Shown one piece after another: positions 1-5,909 of a stretch of DNA of 37,746 bases. Location: positions 1-37,746 of the forward strand of contig JADBLN010000104.1 in the NCBI GenBank assembly GCA_014894455.1, given 5' to 3'. The DNA is from Acidobacteriota bacterium. GTDB lineage: Bacteria; Acidobacteriota; Aminicenantia; Aminicenantales; Saccharicenantaceae. Both the position numbers and the translations under genes were made by a program. The notes beneath the pieces were generated by a model. That model worked only from the letters and a program-made list of their open reading frames with translations. It was not told the origin of the DNA and made no database searches. The first letter of the stretch is position 1. Each line of letters opens with the position of its first letter.

Positions 1-26
1 GTCCTCATCGGCGCGACGGCGGCTAT
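1..26. repeat. terminal direct repeat (circular contig junction)
   Basis: Bases 1-26 are identical to 37721-37746. The fibre gene reads through the junction without interruption, so the overlap is a circularisation overlap of an assembled circular or circularly permuted genome. It is unlikely to be a biological terminal repeat. Physical ends (cos or headful) cannot be told from this. Confidence 0.9.
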
Positions 27-108
27 CGGGAGCGAGAAGTTCCGCTGTGACGGTGACGCCTATTTTGACCATGACGTTTCCGCCCTGACCTTCACCGATC
101 GGCCATAA
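1..108 (+). CDS. tail fibre C-terminal end (continues from 36218)
   Basis: Open from base 1 to the TAA at 106-108. The first 26 bases equal the last 26 of the window. The reading frame here (GTC CTC ATC...) is the same as that of the fibre gene at 37721, so these 35 codons are the end of the gene starting at 36218; the joined protein has 536 residues. The end is Asp/Phe-rich and closes with TFTDRP. Base use resembles the distal fibre region rather than the rest of the genome. It would be lost by any linear annotation because it has no start here. Confidence 0.9.
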   Translation, partial: VLIGATAAIGSEKFRCDGDAYFDHDVSALTFTDRP

Positions 109-117
109 GGAAATAAA

Positions 118-315
118 ATGTTTTATAAAGGCGACGCCATCGCGGAAATTAAAAAGATAAAAACAAAACCAAACGGTCATCTCGACATGGACTCCATGCC
201 CCCATTCGCCGTCACCCCAAGCGGTGACCGGAACCTTGGAGCCATGGTTTCGATGCTGACGGTTGCGGTTCAACAGCTTTTGAACCGACTTGAGAAATTA
301 GAGAAAAAACAATAG
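118..315 (+). CDS. small protein with C-terminal helix, unknown function
   Basis: 65 residues, ATG preceded by AAGGA eight bases upstream, starting 9 bases after the fibre stop codon. The N-terminal half is basic and mixed. The C-terminal third (about residues 40-65) is a leucine-rich helix ending in a Lys/Glu run that could form a short coiled coil. It lies directly downstream of the tail fibre and upstream of another helical protein and a secreted glycosidase, so a fibre-assembly or adsorption-related role is possible by position only. No family is recognised. No signal peptide or membrane segment is seen. Confidence 0.6.
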   Translation: MFYKGDAIAEIKKIKTKPNGHLDMDSMPPFAVTPSGDRNLGAMVSMLTVAVQQLLNRLEKLEKKQ

Positions 316-338
316 ACTCTTCAAAGGGAGATATCATC

Positions 339-602
339 ATGAAAAAAAAACCGGCTGTTTTGAAAACAAAAATCGGGAAGGATTTCGACACGATGATCCG
401 TGAAACGGAAGGGAAATTTACTCAACTCGATCAACTCGAAAAAGAGGCTGCCACCAAATTAAACGAAATCCATATGGAGATAAATCGTCTCCAAGGCGAA
501 TACCGCCTCCTTCGAAGAATGAAAAATGAAAAGATCGAGGCGGAAAAAAAGAAGGGAAAAATTACGTCTCAACCCGAACCGCCAAATCCAAAAGAAAAAT
601 GA
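339..602 (+). CDS. small coiled-coil protein, unknown function
   Basis: 87 residues, highly charged and almost entirely helical. Heptad-like hydrophobic spacing runs from about residue 14 to 68, followed by a Lys/Pro-rich tail. A good ribosome site (AAGGGAG) lies about 10 bases before the ATG. The stop codon overlaps the start of the next gene (ATGA, 599-602), so it is translationally coupled to the glycosidase-like lipoprotein. No membrane segment is present, so it is neither a spanin nor a holin by sequence. Function unknown; it may be a structural or chaperone-like partner of a neighbour. Confidence 0.65.
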   Translation: MKKKPAVLKTKIGKDFDTMIRETEGKFTQLDQLEKEAATKLNEIHMEINRLQGEYRLLRRMKNEKIEAEKKKGKITSQPEPPNPKEK

Positions 603-2095
603 GCCTCCGTTTTCGGGGGGCGATCCATAGGGCGATCTCGGCCGTTTCCCTCGTCGCTCTTTTTCTCGCGGCCTCTTGTCCCGGCCCGGTAGTCAAGCCT
701 CCCGATCCTCGGCCGACGATACTCGCCCGCGTTTGTCTCGTCTCGAACGATCTCGCCGGCCTATTTTGTCCGGACGAGACGGTCACCGATCGGCGCTTTT
801 ATACCTCGCCGCTCCCGGGCGAGCCCGTCGCTCCATCGATCCTTTGCCGGACTCATGGCGATCCGGATCCGCTCGTTTCCGCCGAAGTTTGCTCCGTCTC
901 CCGGTTAACGCCGAATCCTTTTTGTCCCGAAAAAACGACGATCGAGATCCGGAGCTCCTCGCTCCCGCTCGCCGTTTGCTCGACTCATAAAGATCCGGAT
1001 CCGCTCGTCGCGGTCGACGCTTGCTCGGCCTCGTCCCTCTCTCCCGGGCCCTATTGCGTCGACCGAAAGACGATCGAGGTCCGGACGTCGGCCCTCCCGC
1101 TCGCGCCTTGCGGGATCCATACGACGCCGCGGCTCCGCGTTTACATGGGCCCTTATGATCTCATGGGCTCCGTTGGCGATCTCCGGATTTATCTCAAGGG
1201 GATCCGCGCGGCCGGCGCTTTTGGGATCCGATTTTTTATCTGTTATTCCTGGCAAGGGTCCGCGCCTCTCTCCCCTTATCAAATCGTTGGCGTCTGGACT
1301 CATGAAAGCGGGCGGACGTTTCCGCTCTATCGACTCGGGAATCCGTTGGCGCCGGCATGGAATAAAGAATTTTGGGACAAGCTCTCCATCGTCCTTCAAA
1401 TATGTCGCGAGTTCGGCCTCGAAGTTTGGCTCGTCGCCGAGGACTTTGTCTCGCTCAAGGGAGATCAACGAGTAAAATATTTCAATCCTTTTTATTGTTC
1501 AGAGGAGGCGCTCGGGCCCTCGACGCCGGGCGGAGTTTGGGGCGATGCTCTCAAGCCCTATCACCTCGCACTATTTCAAAAGACGATCGAGACGGCTCAA
1601 GCTTCCGGCGCGACTTGGAGCTTCGAGGTTATGAACGAGGCCGACGCGATCGATTTCTCGGAGAGCGATTTCATCGATTGGATGAAATGGGCGATCGGAT
1701 CCGTCGAGGGGCTCGGAGTCCCTCGCTCGAAAATGATCCTGACGACGGGACGCGCGGCCGCGGCGCTCGCGGCTGAGGTCGGATATTTCTCTCCCCATGG
1801 GATCGGCCGGCCGGGAGATATCCGGGCGATCGCCGGGATCCCGATCGAGAAAACAATTTTTTCCTCGGATGGTTTCGGACAAGGGACCGGGCCGGCGGAT
1901 GAATCCGGGAGGCCGGGCGTCGGCCTCGACGTCGCGGACGAGCTCGCGCGCGAGGTTCTCCGGATCGGAGCCGTTTCTTTTGAGCTCCTCGATCGTGGGA
2001 TCTGGAGAAACACGCCGGCGGGCGGATCGAATAATCGGGCGGACCTCTCGCTCTCGTCGACGGCGGTCCTCGATCGAATGACGCGCGGGCGATAA
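599..2095 (+). CDS. secreted lipoprotein-like glycoside hydrolase with three Cys/His repeats
   Basis: 498 residues. The N-terminus is basic, then hydrophobic, ending in LAASC with Cys27 as a possible lipidation site (imperfect lipobox). Residues 44-175 hold three tandem copies of a C-x10-C...C-x2-H motif (C46/C57/C83/H86; C98/C109/C127/H130; C142/C153/C171/H174). These look like the short C-terminal repeats of some penicillin-binding proteins. Residues about 177-498 look like a TIM-barrel glycosidase of clan GH-A type: the FEVMNEAD motif gives a candidate acid/base Glu347, and Glu462 in SFELLDRG is a candidate nucleophile. The substrate is unknown; peptidoglycan or surface polysaccharide is plausible. 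It is coupled to the upstream gene by ATGA and followed by a terminator. It could be a lytic enzyme, an exopolysaccharide depolymerase, or a host-surface-modifying factor. The fold call is from motifs only. Confidence 0.7.
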   Translation: MSLRFRGAIHRAISAVSLVALFLAASCPGPVVKPPDPRPTILARVCLVSNDLAGLFCPDETVTDRRFYTSPLPGEPVAPSILCRTHGDPDPLVSAEVCSVSRLTPNPFCPEKTTIEIRSSSLPLAVCSTHKDPDPLVAVDACSASSLSPGPYCVDRKTIEVRTSALPLAPCGIHTTPRLRVYMGPYDLMGSVGDLRIYLKGIRAAGAFGIRFFICYSWQGSAPLSPYQIVGVWTHESGRTFPLYRLGNPLAPAWNKEFWDKLSIVLQICREFGLEVWLVAEDFVSLKGDQRVKYFNPFYCSEEALGPSTPGGVWGDALKPYHLALFQKTIETAQASGATWSFEVMNEADAIDFSESDFIDWMKWAIGSVEGLGVPRSKMILTTGRAAAALAAEVGYFSPHGIGRPGDIRAIAGIPIEKTIFSSDGFGQGTGPADESGRPGVGLDVADELAREVLRIGAVSFELLDRGIWRNTPAGGSNNRADLSLSSTAVLDRMTRGR

Positions 2096-2105
2096 GCGGC
2101 CGGCC

Positions 2106-2127
2106 GCGGGCCCATGGCGGGCCCATG
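2106..2127. repeat. 11-bp tandem duplication
   Basis: GCGGGCCCATG occurs twice back to back just after the stop codon at 2095. Each copy contains the palindrome GGGCCC. No function is evident. Confidence 0.7.
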
Positions 2128-2172
2128 GCGAGGCGATCTCCGGGATCCCGGGAGGACGGACCGCCCGGATCC

Positions 2173-2201
2173 GGGCCGGGATCTCCGGCCCTTTCGCTTT
2201 T
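2173..2201 (+). terminator. rho-independent terminator after the glycosidase gene
   Basis: Stem GGGCCGG (2173-2179), loop GATCT, stem CCGGCCC (2185-2191), then TTTCGCTTTT. It lies about 80 bases after the stop at 2095 and would end the rightward tail/glycosidase transcript. Confidence 0.65.
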
Positions 2202-2373
2202 CCCCTTAAAAACGACGCTCTAGGATCGCGTACAATCGACGATCTCGGGCCGGCCGGGGGGATGGGAGCGGGAGATCGGGCTCCCTCCCGGGCGGAGGAG
2301 CGGGCCGGCAAGGGACCGGCTCCCGGTGATGAGATCGGGCGGATCCCGACGATCAGGGCGAAAAATCCCAGGT

Positions 2374-2410
2374 AAAACAAAAAGCCCGCCGGCTTTTATC
2401 CCGGCGGGCT
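2374..2410 (-). terminator. rho-independent terminator of the leftward operon
   Basis: A perfect 10-bp stem, AGCCCGCCGG (2383-2392) with CCGGCGGGCT (2401-2410), and an 8-base loop. On the minus strand it is followed by TTTTGTTTT. It sits 23 bases beyond the stop of the last leftward gene. There is no T tract on the plus-strand side, so it works leftward only. Confidence 0.85.
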
Positions 2411-2433
2411 CTCGGCCCGGAGCTCGGCGACCT

Positions 2434-2652
2434 CTAGCGCCGGCGGGCGAAATGCTCCCGGAGCGCCTCGCGGACGATTGCGGAGGAGCTCATATCCCGG
2501 CGGAGGGCCTCGGCCCGGAGCTCGGCGTCGACCTCGGGCGGGAGGACAAACGAGGCCCGGACGAAAGCCTCGGAGCTCCGCCGGCGAGTCGCGCCGGCAA
2601 TCGTCCCGAGGAGACGGCCGTCCGCGTCGACGGCTCGACGGGCGTCGCTCAA
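2434..2652 (-). CDS. ribbon-helix-helix DNA-binding protein
   Basis: 72 residues from a TTG start whose last two bases begin the TGA of the upstream gene (TTGA overlap). GAGGGA sits at normal distance before it, which decides this start over longer readings. The C-terminal half has the ribbon-helix-helix pattern: a short hydrophobic strand (FVRASFVLP), then two helices with the turn around SSSAIVREAL, as in CopG/Arc-type repressors. It is the last gene of the leftward early operon, before the terminator. It may act on the divergent control region at 5119-5311, but this is inferred. A second RHH protein is encoded on the other side of that region (5312). Confidence 0.7.
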   Translation of the reverse strand: MSDARRAVDADGRLLGTIAGATRRRSSEAFVRASFVLPPEVDAELRAEALRRDMSSSAIVREALREHFARRR

Positions 2653-2906
2653 AGGATCCCTCGGCGCGGAGGTTTCTTGTCGTCGACGACGAGAGCGAGG
2701 GCAACCTTGAGGGCGGCAATTCCTCCAGAATACCAAGACAAAAGATTGGTATCTCGGGGATGTTCGTTTTTAATCGCGGTGTGACGGGCCTCATTGCGGG
2801 TGATCAGGTGGGATATCGCGCGCCTGGTCCGCCGGCGGCGGAGCGTTTGAGCGATCCCGATCGCGACGAGGATTATGATCGTAAGGATAAATATCCAGTT
2901 TGACAT
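2649..2906 (-). CDS. small membrane protein, unknown function
   Basis: 85 residues, one clear N-terminal transmembrane helix (about residues 4-20, Ile/Leu-rich) followed at once by an Arg cluster (RRRRTRR). This predicts a cytoplasmic C-terminal domain. A second moderately hydrophobic stretch (GGIAALKVALALVV) lies near residues 61-74. The ATG lies one base after the stop of the preceding gene, with GGGAG upstream. No family is recognised. Its place in an early leftward operon with a repressor-like gene fits a host-interaction or superinfection-type role, but nothing in the sequence shows it. Confidence 0.6.
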   Translation of the reverse strand: MSNWIFILTIIILVAIGIAQTLRRRRTRRAISHLITRNEARHTAIKNEHPRDTNLLSWYSGGIAALKVALALVVDDKKPPRRGIL

Positions 2907-2907
2907 T

Positions 2908-3660
2908 TTAAAAAGCTCCCGGGAAGTCGATTTTTTCGAGAGTTCTCTCGGCCGCGAGGACGGCCGCGCGCGGGCTCATCCGGATCGAGCGCGCCTCTTT
3001 CGGGACGATCTCGTCGTAAAGTTTCGCGTAAACGCGAGCCCAAATCAGGACGGCGCGGAGGCGCTCGGCGAGCTCGCCGGCGAGGACCTCGACCGGCAAG
3101 GGCGAGAGCGGCCGGAAGTCCGCGGGATCCTGGAGGGCCGGCGCGACGGGACGCGCGAGGAGCTCGTCGAGCTTGAGGAGCTCGGCCTCGGAGTCCGGAC
3201 CAGGCTTGCGGGCGAGGTCGACCGCGGTCCGGAGGGCCTCGCGGAGCTCGGCGATTTCGGCGTCGGCCTTAAAACCGGCGTCGACTTTTTTCGCGAAAGC
3301 GGAAAAGTATTCCCGGACTTCATCCTCGGAGCCCGTCGGCGCGTTATCCTCGACGAGCGAGATCGCGAGATCCGCGTCATCGTTCGCCGCGTCAAACTCC
3401 CGGGCGATCCGGCCGAGGAGCTCCTCGGGAACGGAGCATTTCCTCGACTCCAGGACGGCGGACTTTAAAGCCCGGAGAGCGAGGTAAAGAAAAGGGGAAG
3501 CGACCGCGAGCTCATGGTTTCTTTTCCACGCTTGTTTTTTGGGATCGAGGCGGATCCCGCAAGGCCGGCCGTCGCGGTCGAGGACTTGGACGGATCCGTC
3601 GGGCTCGACGCGCTCGGCGGGCCTCCAGGGAAAAGGGGAAAAGCTAAGGGATTGATACAT
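2908..3660 (-). CDS. hypothetical early protein with PW...D.DG N-terminal motif
   Basis: 250 residues starting MYQSLSF. This ATG has AAGGAGG seven bases upstream; the longer reading begins inside the upstream gene and is rejected. Residues 5-40 read as a short beta-rich element with a Pro-Trp and a DRDGRP turn, a layout seen in many uncharacterised phage early proteins. The rest (about 50-250) is mostly helical and acidic, with repeated Glu/Ala/Leu segments. No enzyme motif, zinc site or membrane segment is visible. It is the longest gene of the leftward operon. Function unknown. Confidence 0.65.
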   Translation of the reverse strand: MYQSLSFSPFPWRPAERVEPDGSVQVLDRDGRPCGIRLDPKKQAWKRNHELAVASPFLYLALRALKSAVLESRKCSVPEELLGRIAREFDAANDDADLAISLVEDNAPTGSEDEVREYFSAFAKKVDAGFKADAEIAELREALRTAVDLARKPGPDSEAELLKLDELLARPVAPALQDPADFRPLSPLPVEVLAGELAERLRAVLIWARVYAKLYDEIVPKEARSIRMSPRAAVLAAERTLEKIDFPGAF

Positions 3661-3662
3661 GA

Positions 3663-3947
3663 TTAAGCCTCCTTTGGCTTGCAATCGGCCTCGCCTTGGA
3701 CGGCCTCGGCCGCGGCGTAGTCGCTTATAAGTAAAAAAAGATTTCCCGGGCTCGGAACGAAAGCATGAGGCGGGAGAAAAAAAAGACGACCGTCATTTAA
3801 TCTGACTTCGATATTTAAAATTGACGGGCTCATCCCGATCCGAACAATTTTTCCAAACGCTCCAGGATCGAGAGGTCCCGTCCCTTTATAGTGAAGCTCC
3901 ATTCCCTCGGAGAGGAGTTTTGAATAAAAATAAACGTCCCTTTTCAT
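3663..3947 (-). CDS. FVPxPG-domain protein A (paralogue of 4410-4811)
   Basis: 94 residues from the ATG at 3945-3947, with AGGAGG seven bases before it. The core, roughly residues 18-75, is beta-rich: FGKIV, then a stretch ending in LNDGR, then FVPSPGNLFLL. The same order occurs in the gene at 4410-4811 (FGEIV, MDDGR, FVPGPGRRFML), so the two are paralogues separated by two unrelated genes. The DGR-F-x-P pattern suggests a small SH3-like barrel, but this is inference. The C-terminus is acidic. Function unknown; it may be an early host-takeover protein. Confidence 0.65.
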   Translation of the reverse strand: MKRDVYFYSKLLSEGMELHYKGTGPLDPGAFGKIVRIGMSPSILNIEVRLNDGRLFFLPPHAFVPSPGNLFLLISDYAAAEAVQGEADCKPKEA

Positions 3948-3949
3948 AA

Positions 3950-4216
3950 TCAAACCTCCTCGGGCTTGAGATCGGCCGAGTCCTTCGGGCTCTCGGCCGT
4001 TTTCGACTTTTTTAAAAGAGCTTGTCCGCAAGTCTCGCATTTAAAAACCTTCGGATCGAGGCCGGTCGAGAGGACGTCGGCGATCCGGAGCTCCTCGACC
4101 TTTTGACCGCTCAAATCGCGGTTGGTATAGAACGCGGTCGAGCCCGCGCATTTCGAGCGGCCGCAAAAACAGCGGCCGTTATCGCCGAGATAAAGCTCCG
4201 TCTCTTTGAGTCTCAT
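3950..4216 (-). CDS. small zinc-ribbon-like protein
   Basis: 88 residues starting MRLKETEL. The ATG overlaps the upstream stop by one base (TAATG). It has Cys16, Cys18 and Cys23 (CFCGRSKC) and, after about 35 residues, Cys60 and Cys63 (CETCG). This arrangement could hold one zinc ion in a ribbon fold. The tail is Lys/Glu/Pro-rich and probably disordered. Zinc ribbons of this kind often bind nucleic acid or protein partners, but the target here is unknown. The longer reading with 14 extra residues runs into the upstream gene and has no ribosome site. Confidence 0.65.
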   Translation of the reverse strand: MRLKETELYLGDNGRCFCGRSKCAGSTAFYTNRDLSGQKVEELRIADVLSTGLDPKVFKCETCGQALLKKSKTAESPKDSADLKPEEV

Positions 4217-4407
4217 TAAACGTACTCGCCCGGGCGAGGTCCGCCAATGGCGACACAAATTATTTTTGCGTCGCTTTCATGGCCGGCCTCGTCGCGGAGC
4301 GTCATGCAATAGGGCATATTTTTCGCTCGATTAATTTCGAGCGTGAATCCATCGGCAACGTAACGCTCGCTTTTAGCGTCCCATGTAAAAATAATTTTTT
4401 TTCTCAA
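4216..4407 (-). CDS. small hypothetical protein (TTG start)
   Basis: 63 residues from a TTG at 4405-4407. AGGAGG lies seven bases upstream and contains part of the previous gene's last codons (GAG GAG GTT TGA), the same arrangement used by the gene at 3947. The upstream in-frame extension lies wholly inside the neighbouring gene. The protein opens with a basic strand (RKKIIFTW), has a central YVADGF...INRAKNMPY region and is probably a small alpha/beta domain. No family is recognised. The weak start codon suggests translation coupled to the preceding gene. Confidence 0.55.
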   Translation of the reverse strand: MRKKIIFTWDAKSERYVADGFTLEINRAKNMPYCMTLRDEAGHESDAKIICVAIGGPRPGEYV

Positions 4408-4409
4408 GG

Positions 4410-4811
4410 TCAAACCTCCTCGGATTTTTTCGCCGATCGGACGAGGCTTTCCAAATAGGATTGATTGAAAGAGGCGATCCGCTCGGCGCGCTCGGCGTCG
4501 GCCTCGCTCTTGAGCATAAACCGCCGGCCCGGGCCCGGGACGAAAGAAGCCGGCGAGATCCAAAAAGAGCGGCCGTCGTCCATCTTGATTTTGACTTGAG
4601 TCCCGAAGCGGCCCGAAGAGTCGACGAGGACGATCTCGCCGAAACCGTCGGCGTTTGCCATGTCGCCGGTATAATAAATTTTCTCGCCGGCGACGAGGAT
4701 CCCGCCCTCATGTTTGGGATCCTGGACGGCGCGCTCCGCGACCTTACGATCGCGGATTTCATTCCGGGCCCGGAGGCCGAGACGAAGGATTTTTTTATCG
4801 AGATTAGTCAA
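4410..4811 (-). CDS. FVPxPG-domain protein B (paralogue of 3663-3947)
   Basis: 133 residues from a TTG start (4809-4811) with GGAGGG upstream, overlapping the preceding gene by 8 bases. Residues 1-35 form a basic helix not present in the paralogue. Residues about 40-105 match the gene at 3663-3947 in order: FGEIV, MDDGRSF, FVPGPGRRFML. The C-terminal 25 residues are helical and charged, ending KKSEEV. Two copies of one domain with different end regions suggest duplication followed by specialisation. No known function. Confidence 0.65.
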   Translation of the reverse strand: MTNLDKKILRLGLRARNEIRDRKVAERAVQDPKHEGGILVAGEKIYYTGDMANADGFGEIVLVDSSGRFGTQVKIKMDDGRSFWISPASFVPGPGRRFMLKSEADAERAERIASFNQSYLESLVRSAKKSEEV

Positions 4812-5055
4812 GGGATCCCTCCATGCGAATGATTTTTGACGGGACGTTTTCGAGGCCGGCGATCGCGACCTCGAAGCTCCCGGATTGCCGGATGCAGAGC
4901 GGCCCGCCGATAACCGGATCCTCGCGCTCGGCGTCGAGGACGAGGTAAACGATCGATCCGAAGCGATCGCGACAACGATCGATCCGATACCGATTAAATT
5001 CGCCGAACGTCGTCCGATCGAGGATCTCGAATTTCCCCTCTTTGTGAATCGTCAT
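4804..5055 (-). CDS. first gene of the leftward operon, unknown function
   Basis: 83 residues from the ATG at 5053-5055, which has GAGGAG eight bases upstream. A longer reading begins at 5118, but the TATAAT box of the leftward promoter ends at 5125. That puts the expected transcript start at about the 5118 ATG, so that ATG could be used only as a leaderless start. The protein has a charged, mixed alpha/beta pattern with an FGSIVYLVLDA strand, a possible small barrel. No family is recognised. As the promoter-proximal gene it is probably among the first expressed. Confidence 0.6.
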   Translation of the reverse strand: MTIHKEGKFEILDRTTFGEFNRYRIDRCRDRFGSIVYLVLDAEREDPVIGGPLCIRQSGSFEVAIAGLENVPSKIIRMEGSLD

Positions 5056-5124
5056 TTTTGAAACTCCTCGGCCGTCGCGGGTCCCGGCCTCGATCTCGTC
5101 TCTCATCTCGTTTTTCATACCTCA

Positions 5125-5153
5125 ATTATATTATTAAAAATTATTAATAGCAA
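5125..5153 (-). promoter_or_regulatory. leftward sigma-70-type promoter
   Basis: On the minus strand: TTGCTA (-35, 5148-5153), exactly 17 bases, then TATAAT (-10, 5125-5130). The -10 box is perfect and the region is AT-rich in a GC-rich genome. The expected start, about seven bases on, is near 5118. It drives the leftward early genes at 5055-2434. Confidence 0.75.
5131..5147. promoter_or_regulatory. candidate operator: paired TTATTAA direct repeats
   Basis: TTATTAA occurs at 5131-5137 and 5141-5147, ten bases apart, filling exactly the 17-base spacer of the leftward promoter. Direct repeats at one helical turn are typical of ribbon-helix-helix repressor sites, and two such proteins are encoded nearby (2434 and 5312). 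Binding there would block the promoter. The pairing is inferred. Confidence 0.4.
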
Positions 5154-5214
5154 GTTTTCGGCCTCTTTACCTGGTCAACCCATCCTTGCAAGTCGTTTGT
5201 TTTTAATGAGATAA

Positions 5215-5233
5215 AAAATCTTTGAAAATCTTT
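5215..5233. repeat. AAAATCTTT direct repeat in the control region
   Basis: AAAATCTTT at 5215-5223 and again at 5225-5233, one helical turn apart, in the AT-rich 5119-5311 region between the divergent promoters. It could be a second operator or a binding site for a host protein. Confidence 0.45.
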
Positions 5234-5265
5234 ACTTTCTACTCCATTATTTTATACAAATTTTC

Positions 5266-5293
5266 TTGTTTTTTTAAACAAATCTCATATAAT
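5266..5293 (+). promoter_or_regulatory. rightward sigma-70-type promoter
   Basis: TTGTTT (5266-5271), 16 bases, then a perfect TATAAT (5288-5293). The start would be near 5300, just at the GGAGG ribosome site of the gene at 5312, giving a leader of about a dozen bases. A weaker second candidate (TTTACT, 16 bases, TATACA ending 5258) lies upstream. It drives the recombination genes. Confidence 0.65.
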
Positions 5294-5311
5294 AGCCGCG
5301 GAGGTAAAATC

Positions 5312-5533
5312 ATGGCGAAAAAAAAGCGACCGCCGCGGCGAGCGGTCCAGGTCCTTTTGACAGAGGACGAATTTATCGCCGTCTCGGAACAAGCCCGCCG
5401 AAATAACCGATCCATCGGCGGACAAGTTCGCGAGATCGTTGATATTTGGCTCGGGCTCAAGTCCCGGGCCGAGCTCGCGTCCGGATCCCGGAGCGAGGGC
5501 GCAACCCCGAACGAAACGCGACCGCGGGCGTAA
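5312..5533 (+). CDS. ribbon-helix-helix regulator
   Basis: 73 residues, ATG at 5312 after GGAGG. A very basic N-terminus (KKKRPPRR) leads into RAVQVLLTEDEFIAVSEQAR, the strand and first helix of an Arc/CopG ribbon-helix-helix fold, then the turn RNNRSIGGQVREIV. The last 20 residues are Ser/Glu/Pro-rich and disordered. It is the first rightward gene from the divergent control region, the classic place for an autoregulating repressor. Probable targets are the direct repeats between the two promoters; that link is inference. No integrase or CI-like gene is present, so it need not mean lysogeny. Confidence 0.75.
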   Translation: MAKKKRPPRRAVQVLLTEDEFIAVSEQARRNNRSIGGQVREIVDIWLGLKSRAELASGSRSEGATPNETRPRA

Positions 5534-5556
5534 CACGCGGGAAAGGGAAAAAACAA

Positions 5557-5895
5557 ATGCCGATGACGAAGCTCGGAGCCTTTTGGTTTAAAAAGCTCCC
5601 GGATGGGCGCGAATTTACGAATGGAGAGATCACGATAAACGGGGTTAAAACTCCGATCTCTCTCATTTCTAACAAATTCAAAACCGAGGATAAGCATCCC
5701 GATTGGATTATTATTCTCGACGAGTTTCGCGCTCAACAGGCAAGCTCGGGGGGGCAACCTATAAAACAAGTTGGGCGGTTTGGGCGTCCCGCCTCCGCTC
5801 CCGCCCAGGCAAACAATGAGGATGAATATCCCGTCTACGATCCGAGCAATCCCGGATCCAATTTTCCACCCCCTAACGACGAGTGTCCTTTTTAA
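5557..5895 (+). CDS. SSB-like single-stranded DNA-binding protein
   Basis: 112 residues starting MPMTKLGAFW, with AAAGGG upstream. The longer in-frame reading overlaps the previous gene and lacks a ribosome site. Residues 1-60 form a compact beta-rich domain (LGAFWF...GREFTNGEI...DWIIILDE) like small phage ssDNA-binding proteins. From about residue 65 the chain is Gln/Gly/Pro-rich and disordered. It ends in an acidic tip, PPPNDECPF, closely resembling the DDIPF-type tail by which bacterial SSB recruits partners. It precedes ERF and an exonuclease, a usual recombination neighbourhood. The domain does not show the classic SSB motifs, so the call rests on tail and context. Confidence 0.6.
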   Translation: MPMTKLGAFWFKKLPDGREFTNGEITINGVKTPISLISNKFKTEDKHPDWIIILDEFRAQQASSGGQPIKQVGRFGRPASAPAQANNEDEYPVYDPSNPGSNFPPPNDECPF

Positions 5896-5909
5896 GGGGC
5901 GAGCCACCA

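Larger units (their letters stand above)
2096..2433. other. convergent intergenic region with two terminators
   Basis: 338 bases between the converging glycosidase gene (+) and the leftward operon (-). It contains an 11-base tandem duplication, GC-rich palindromes around GGATCC (one 14-base perfect palindrome near 2162-2175), a rightward terminator at 2173-2201 and a leftward terminator at 2374-2410. A weak TACAAT at 2231-2236 has no good -35 box. I see no convincing coding sequence between the terminators. Confidence 0.7.

Noticed and set aside
1571-2380. Minus-strand frame over the glycosidase end and the terminator region
   Set aside because: Runs through two terminators and has Arg/Pro-rich shadow composition.
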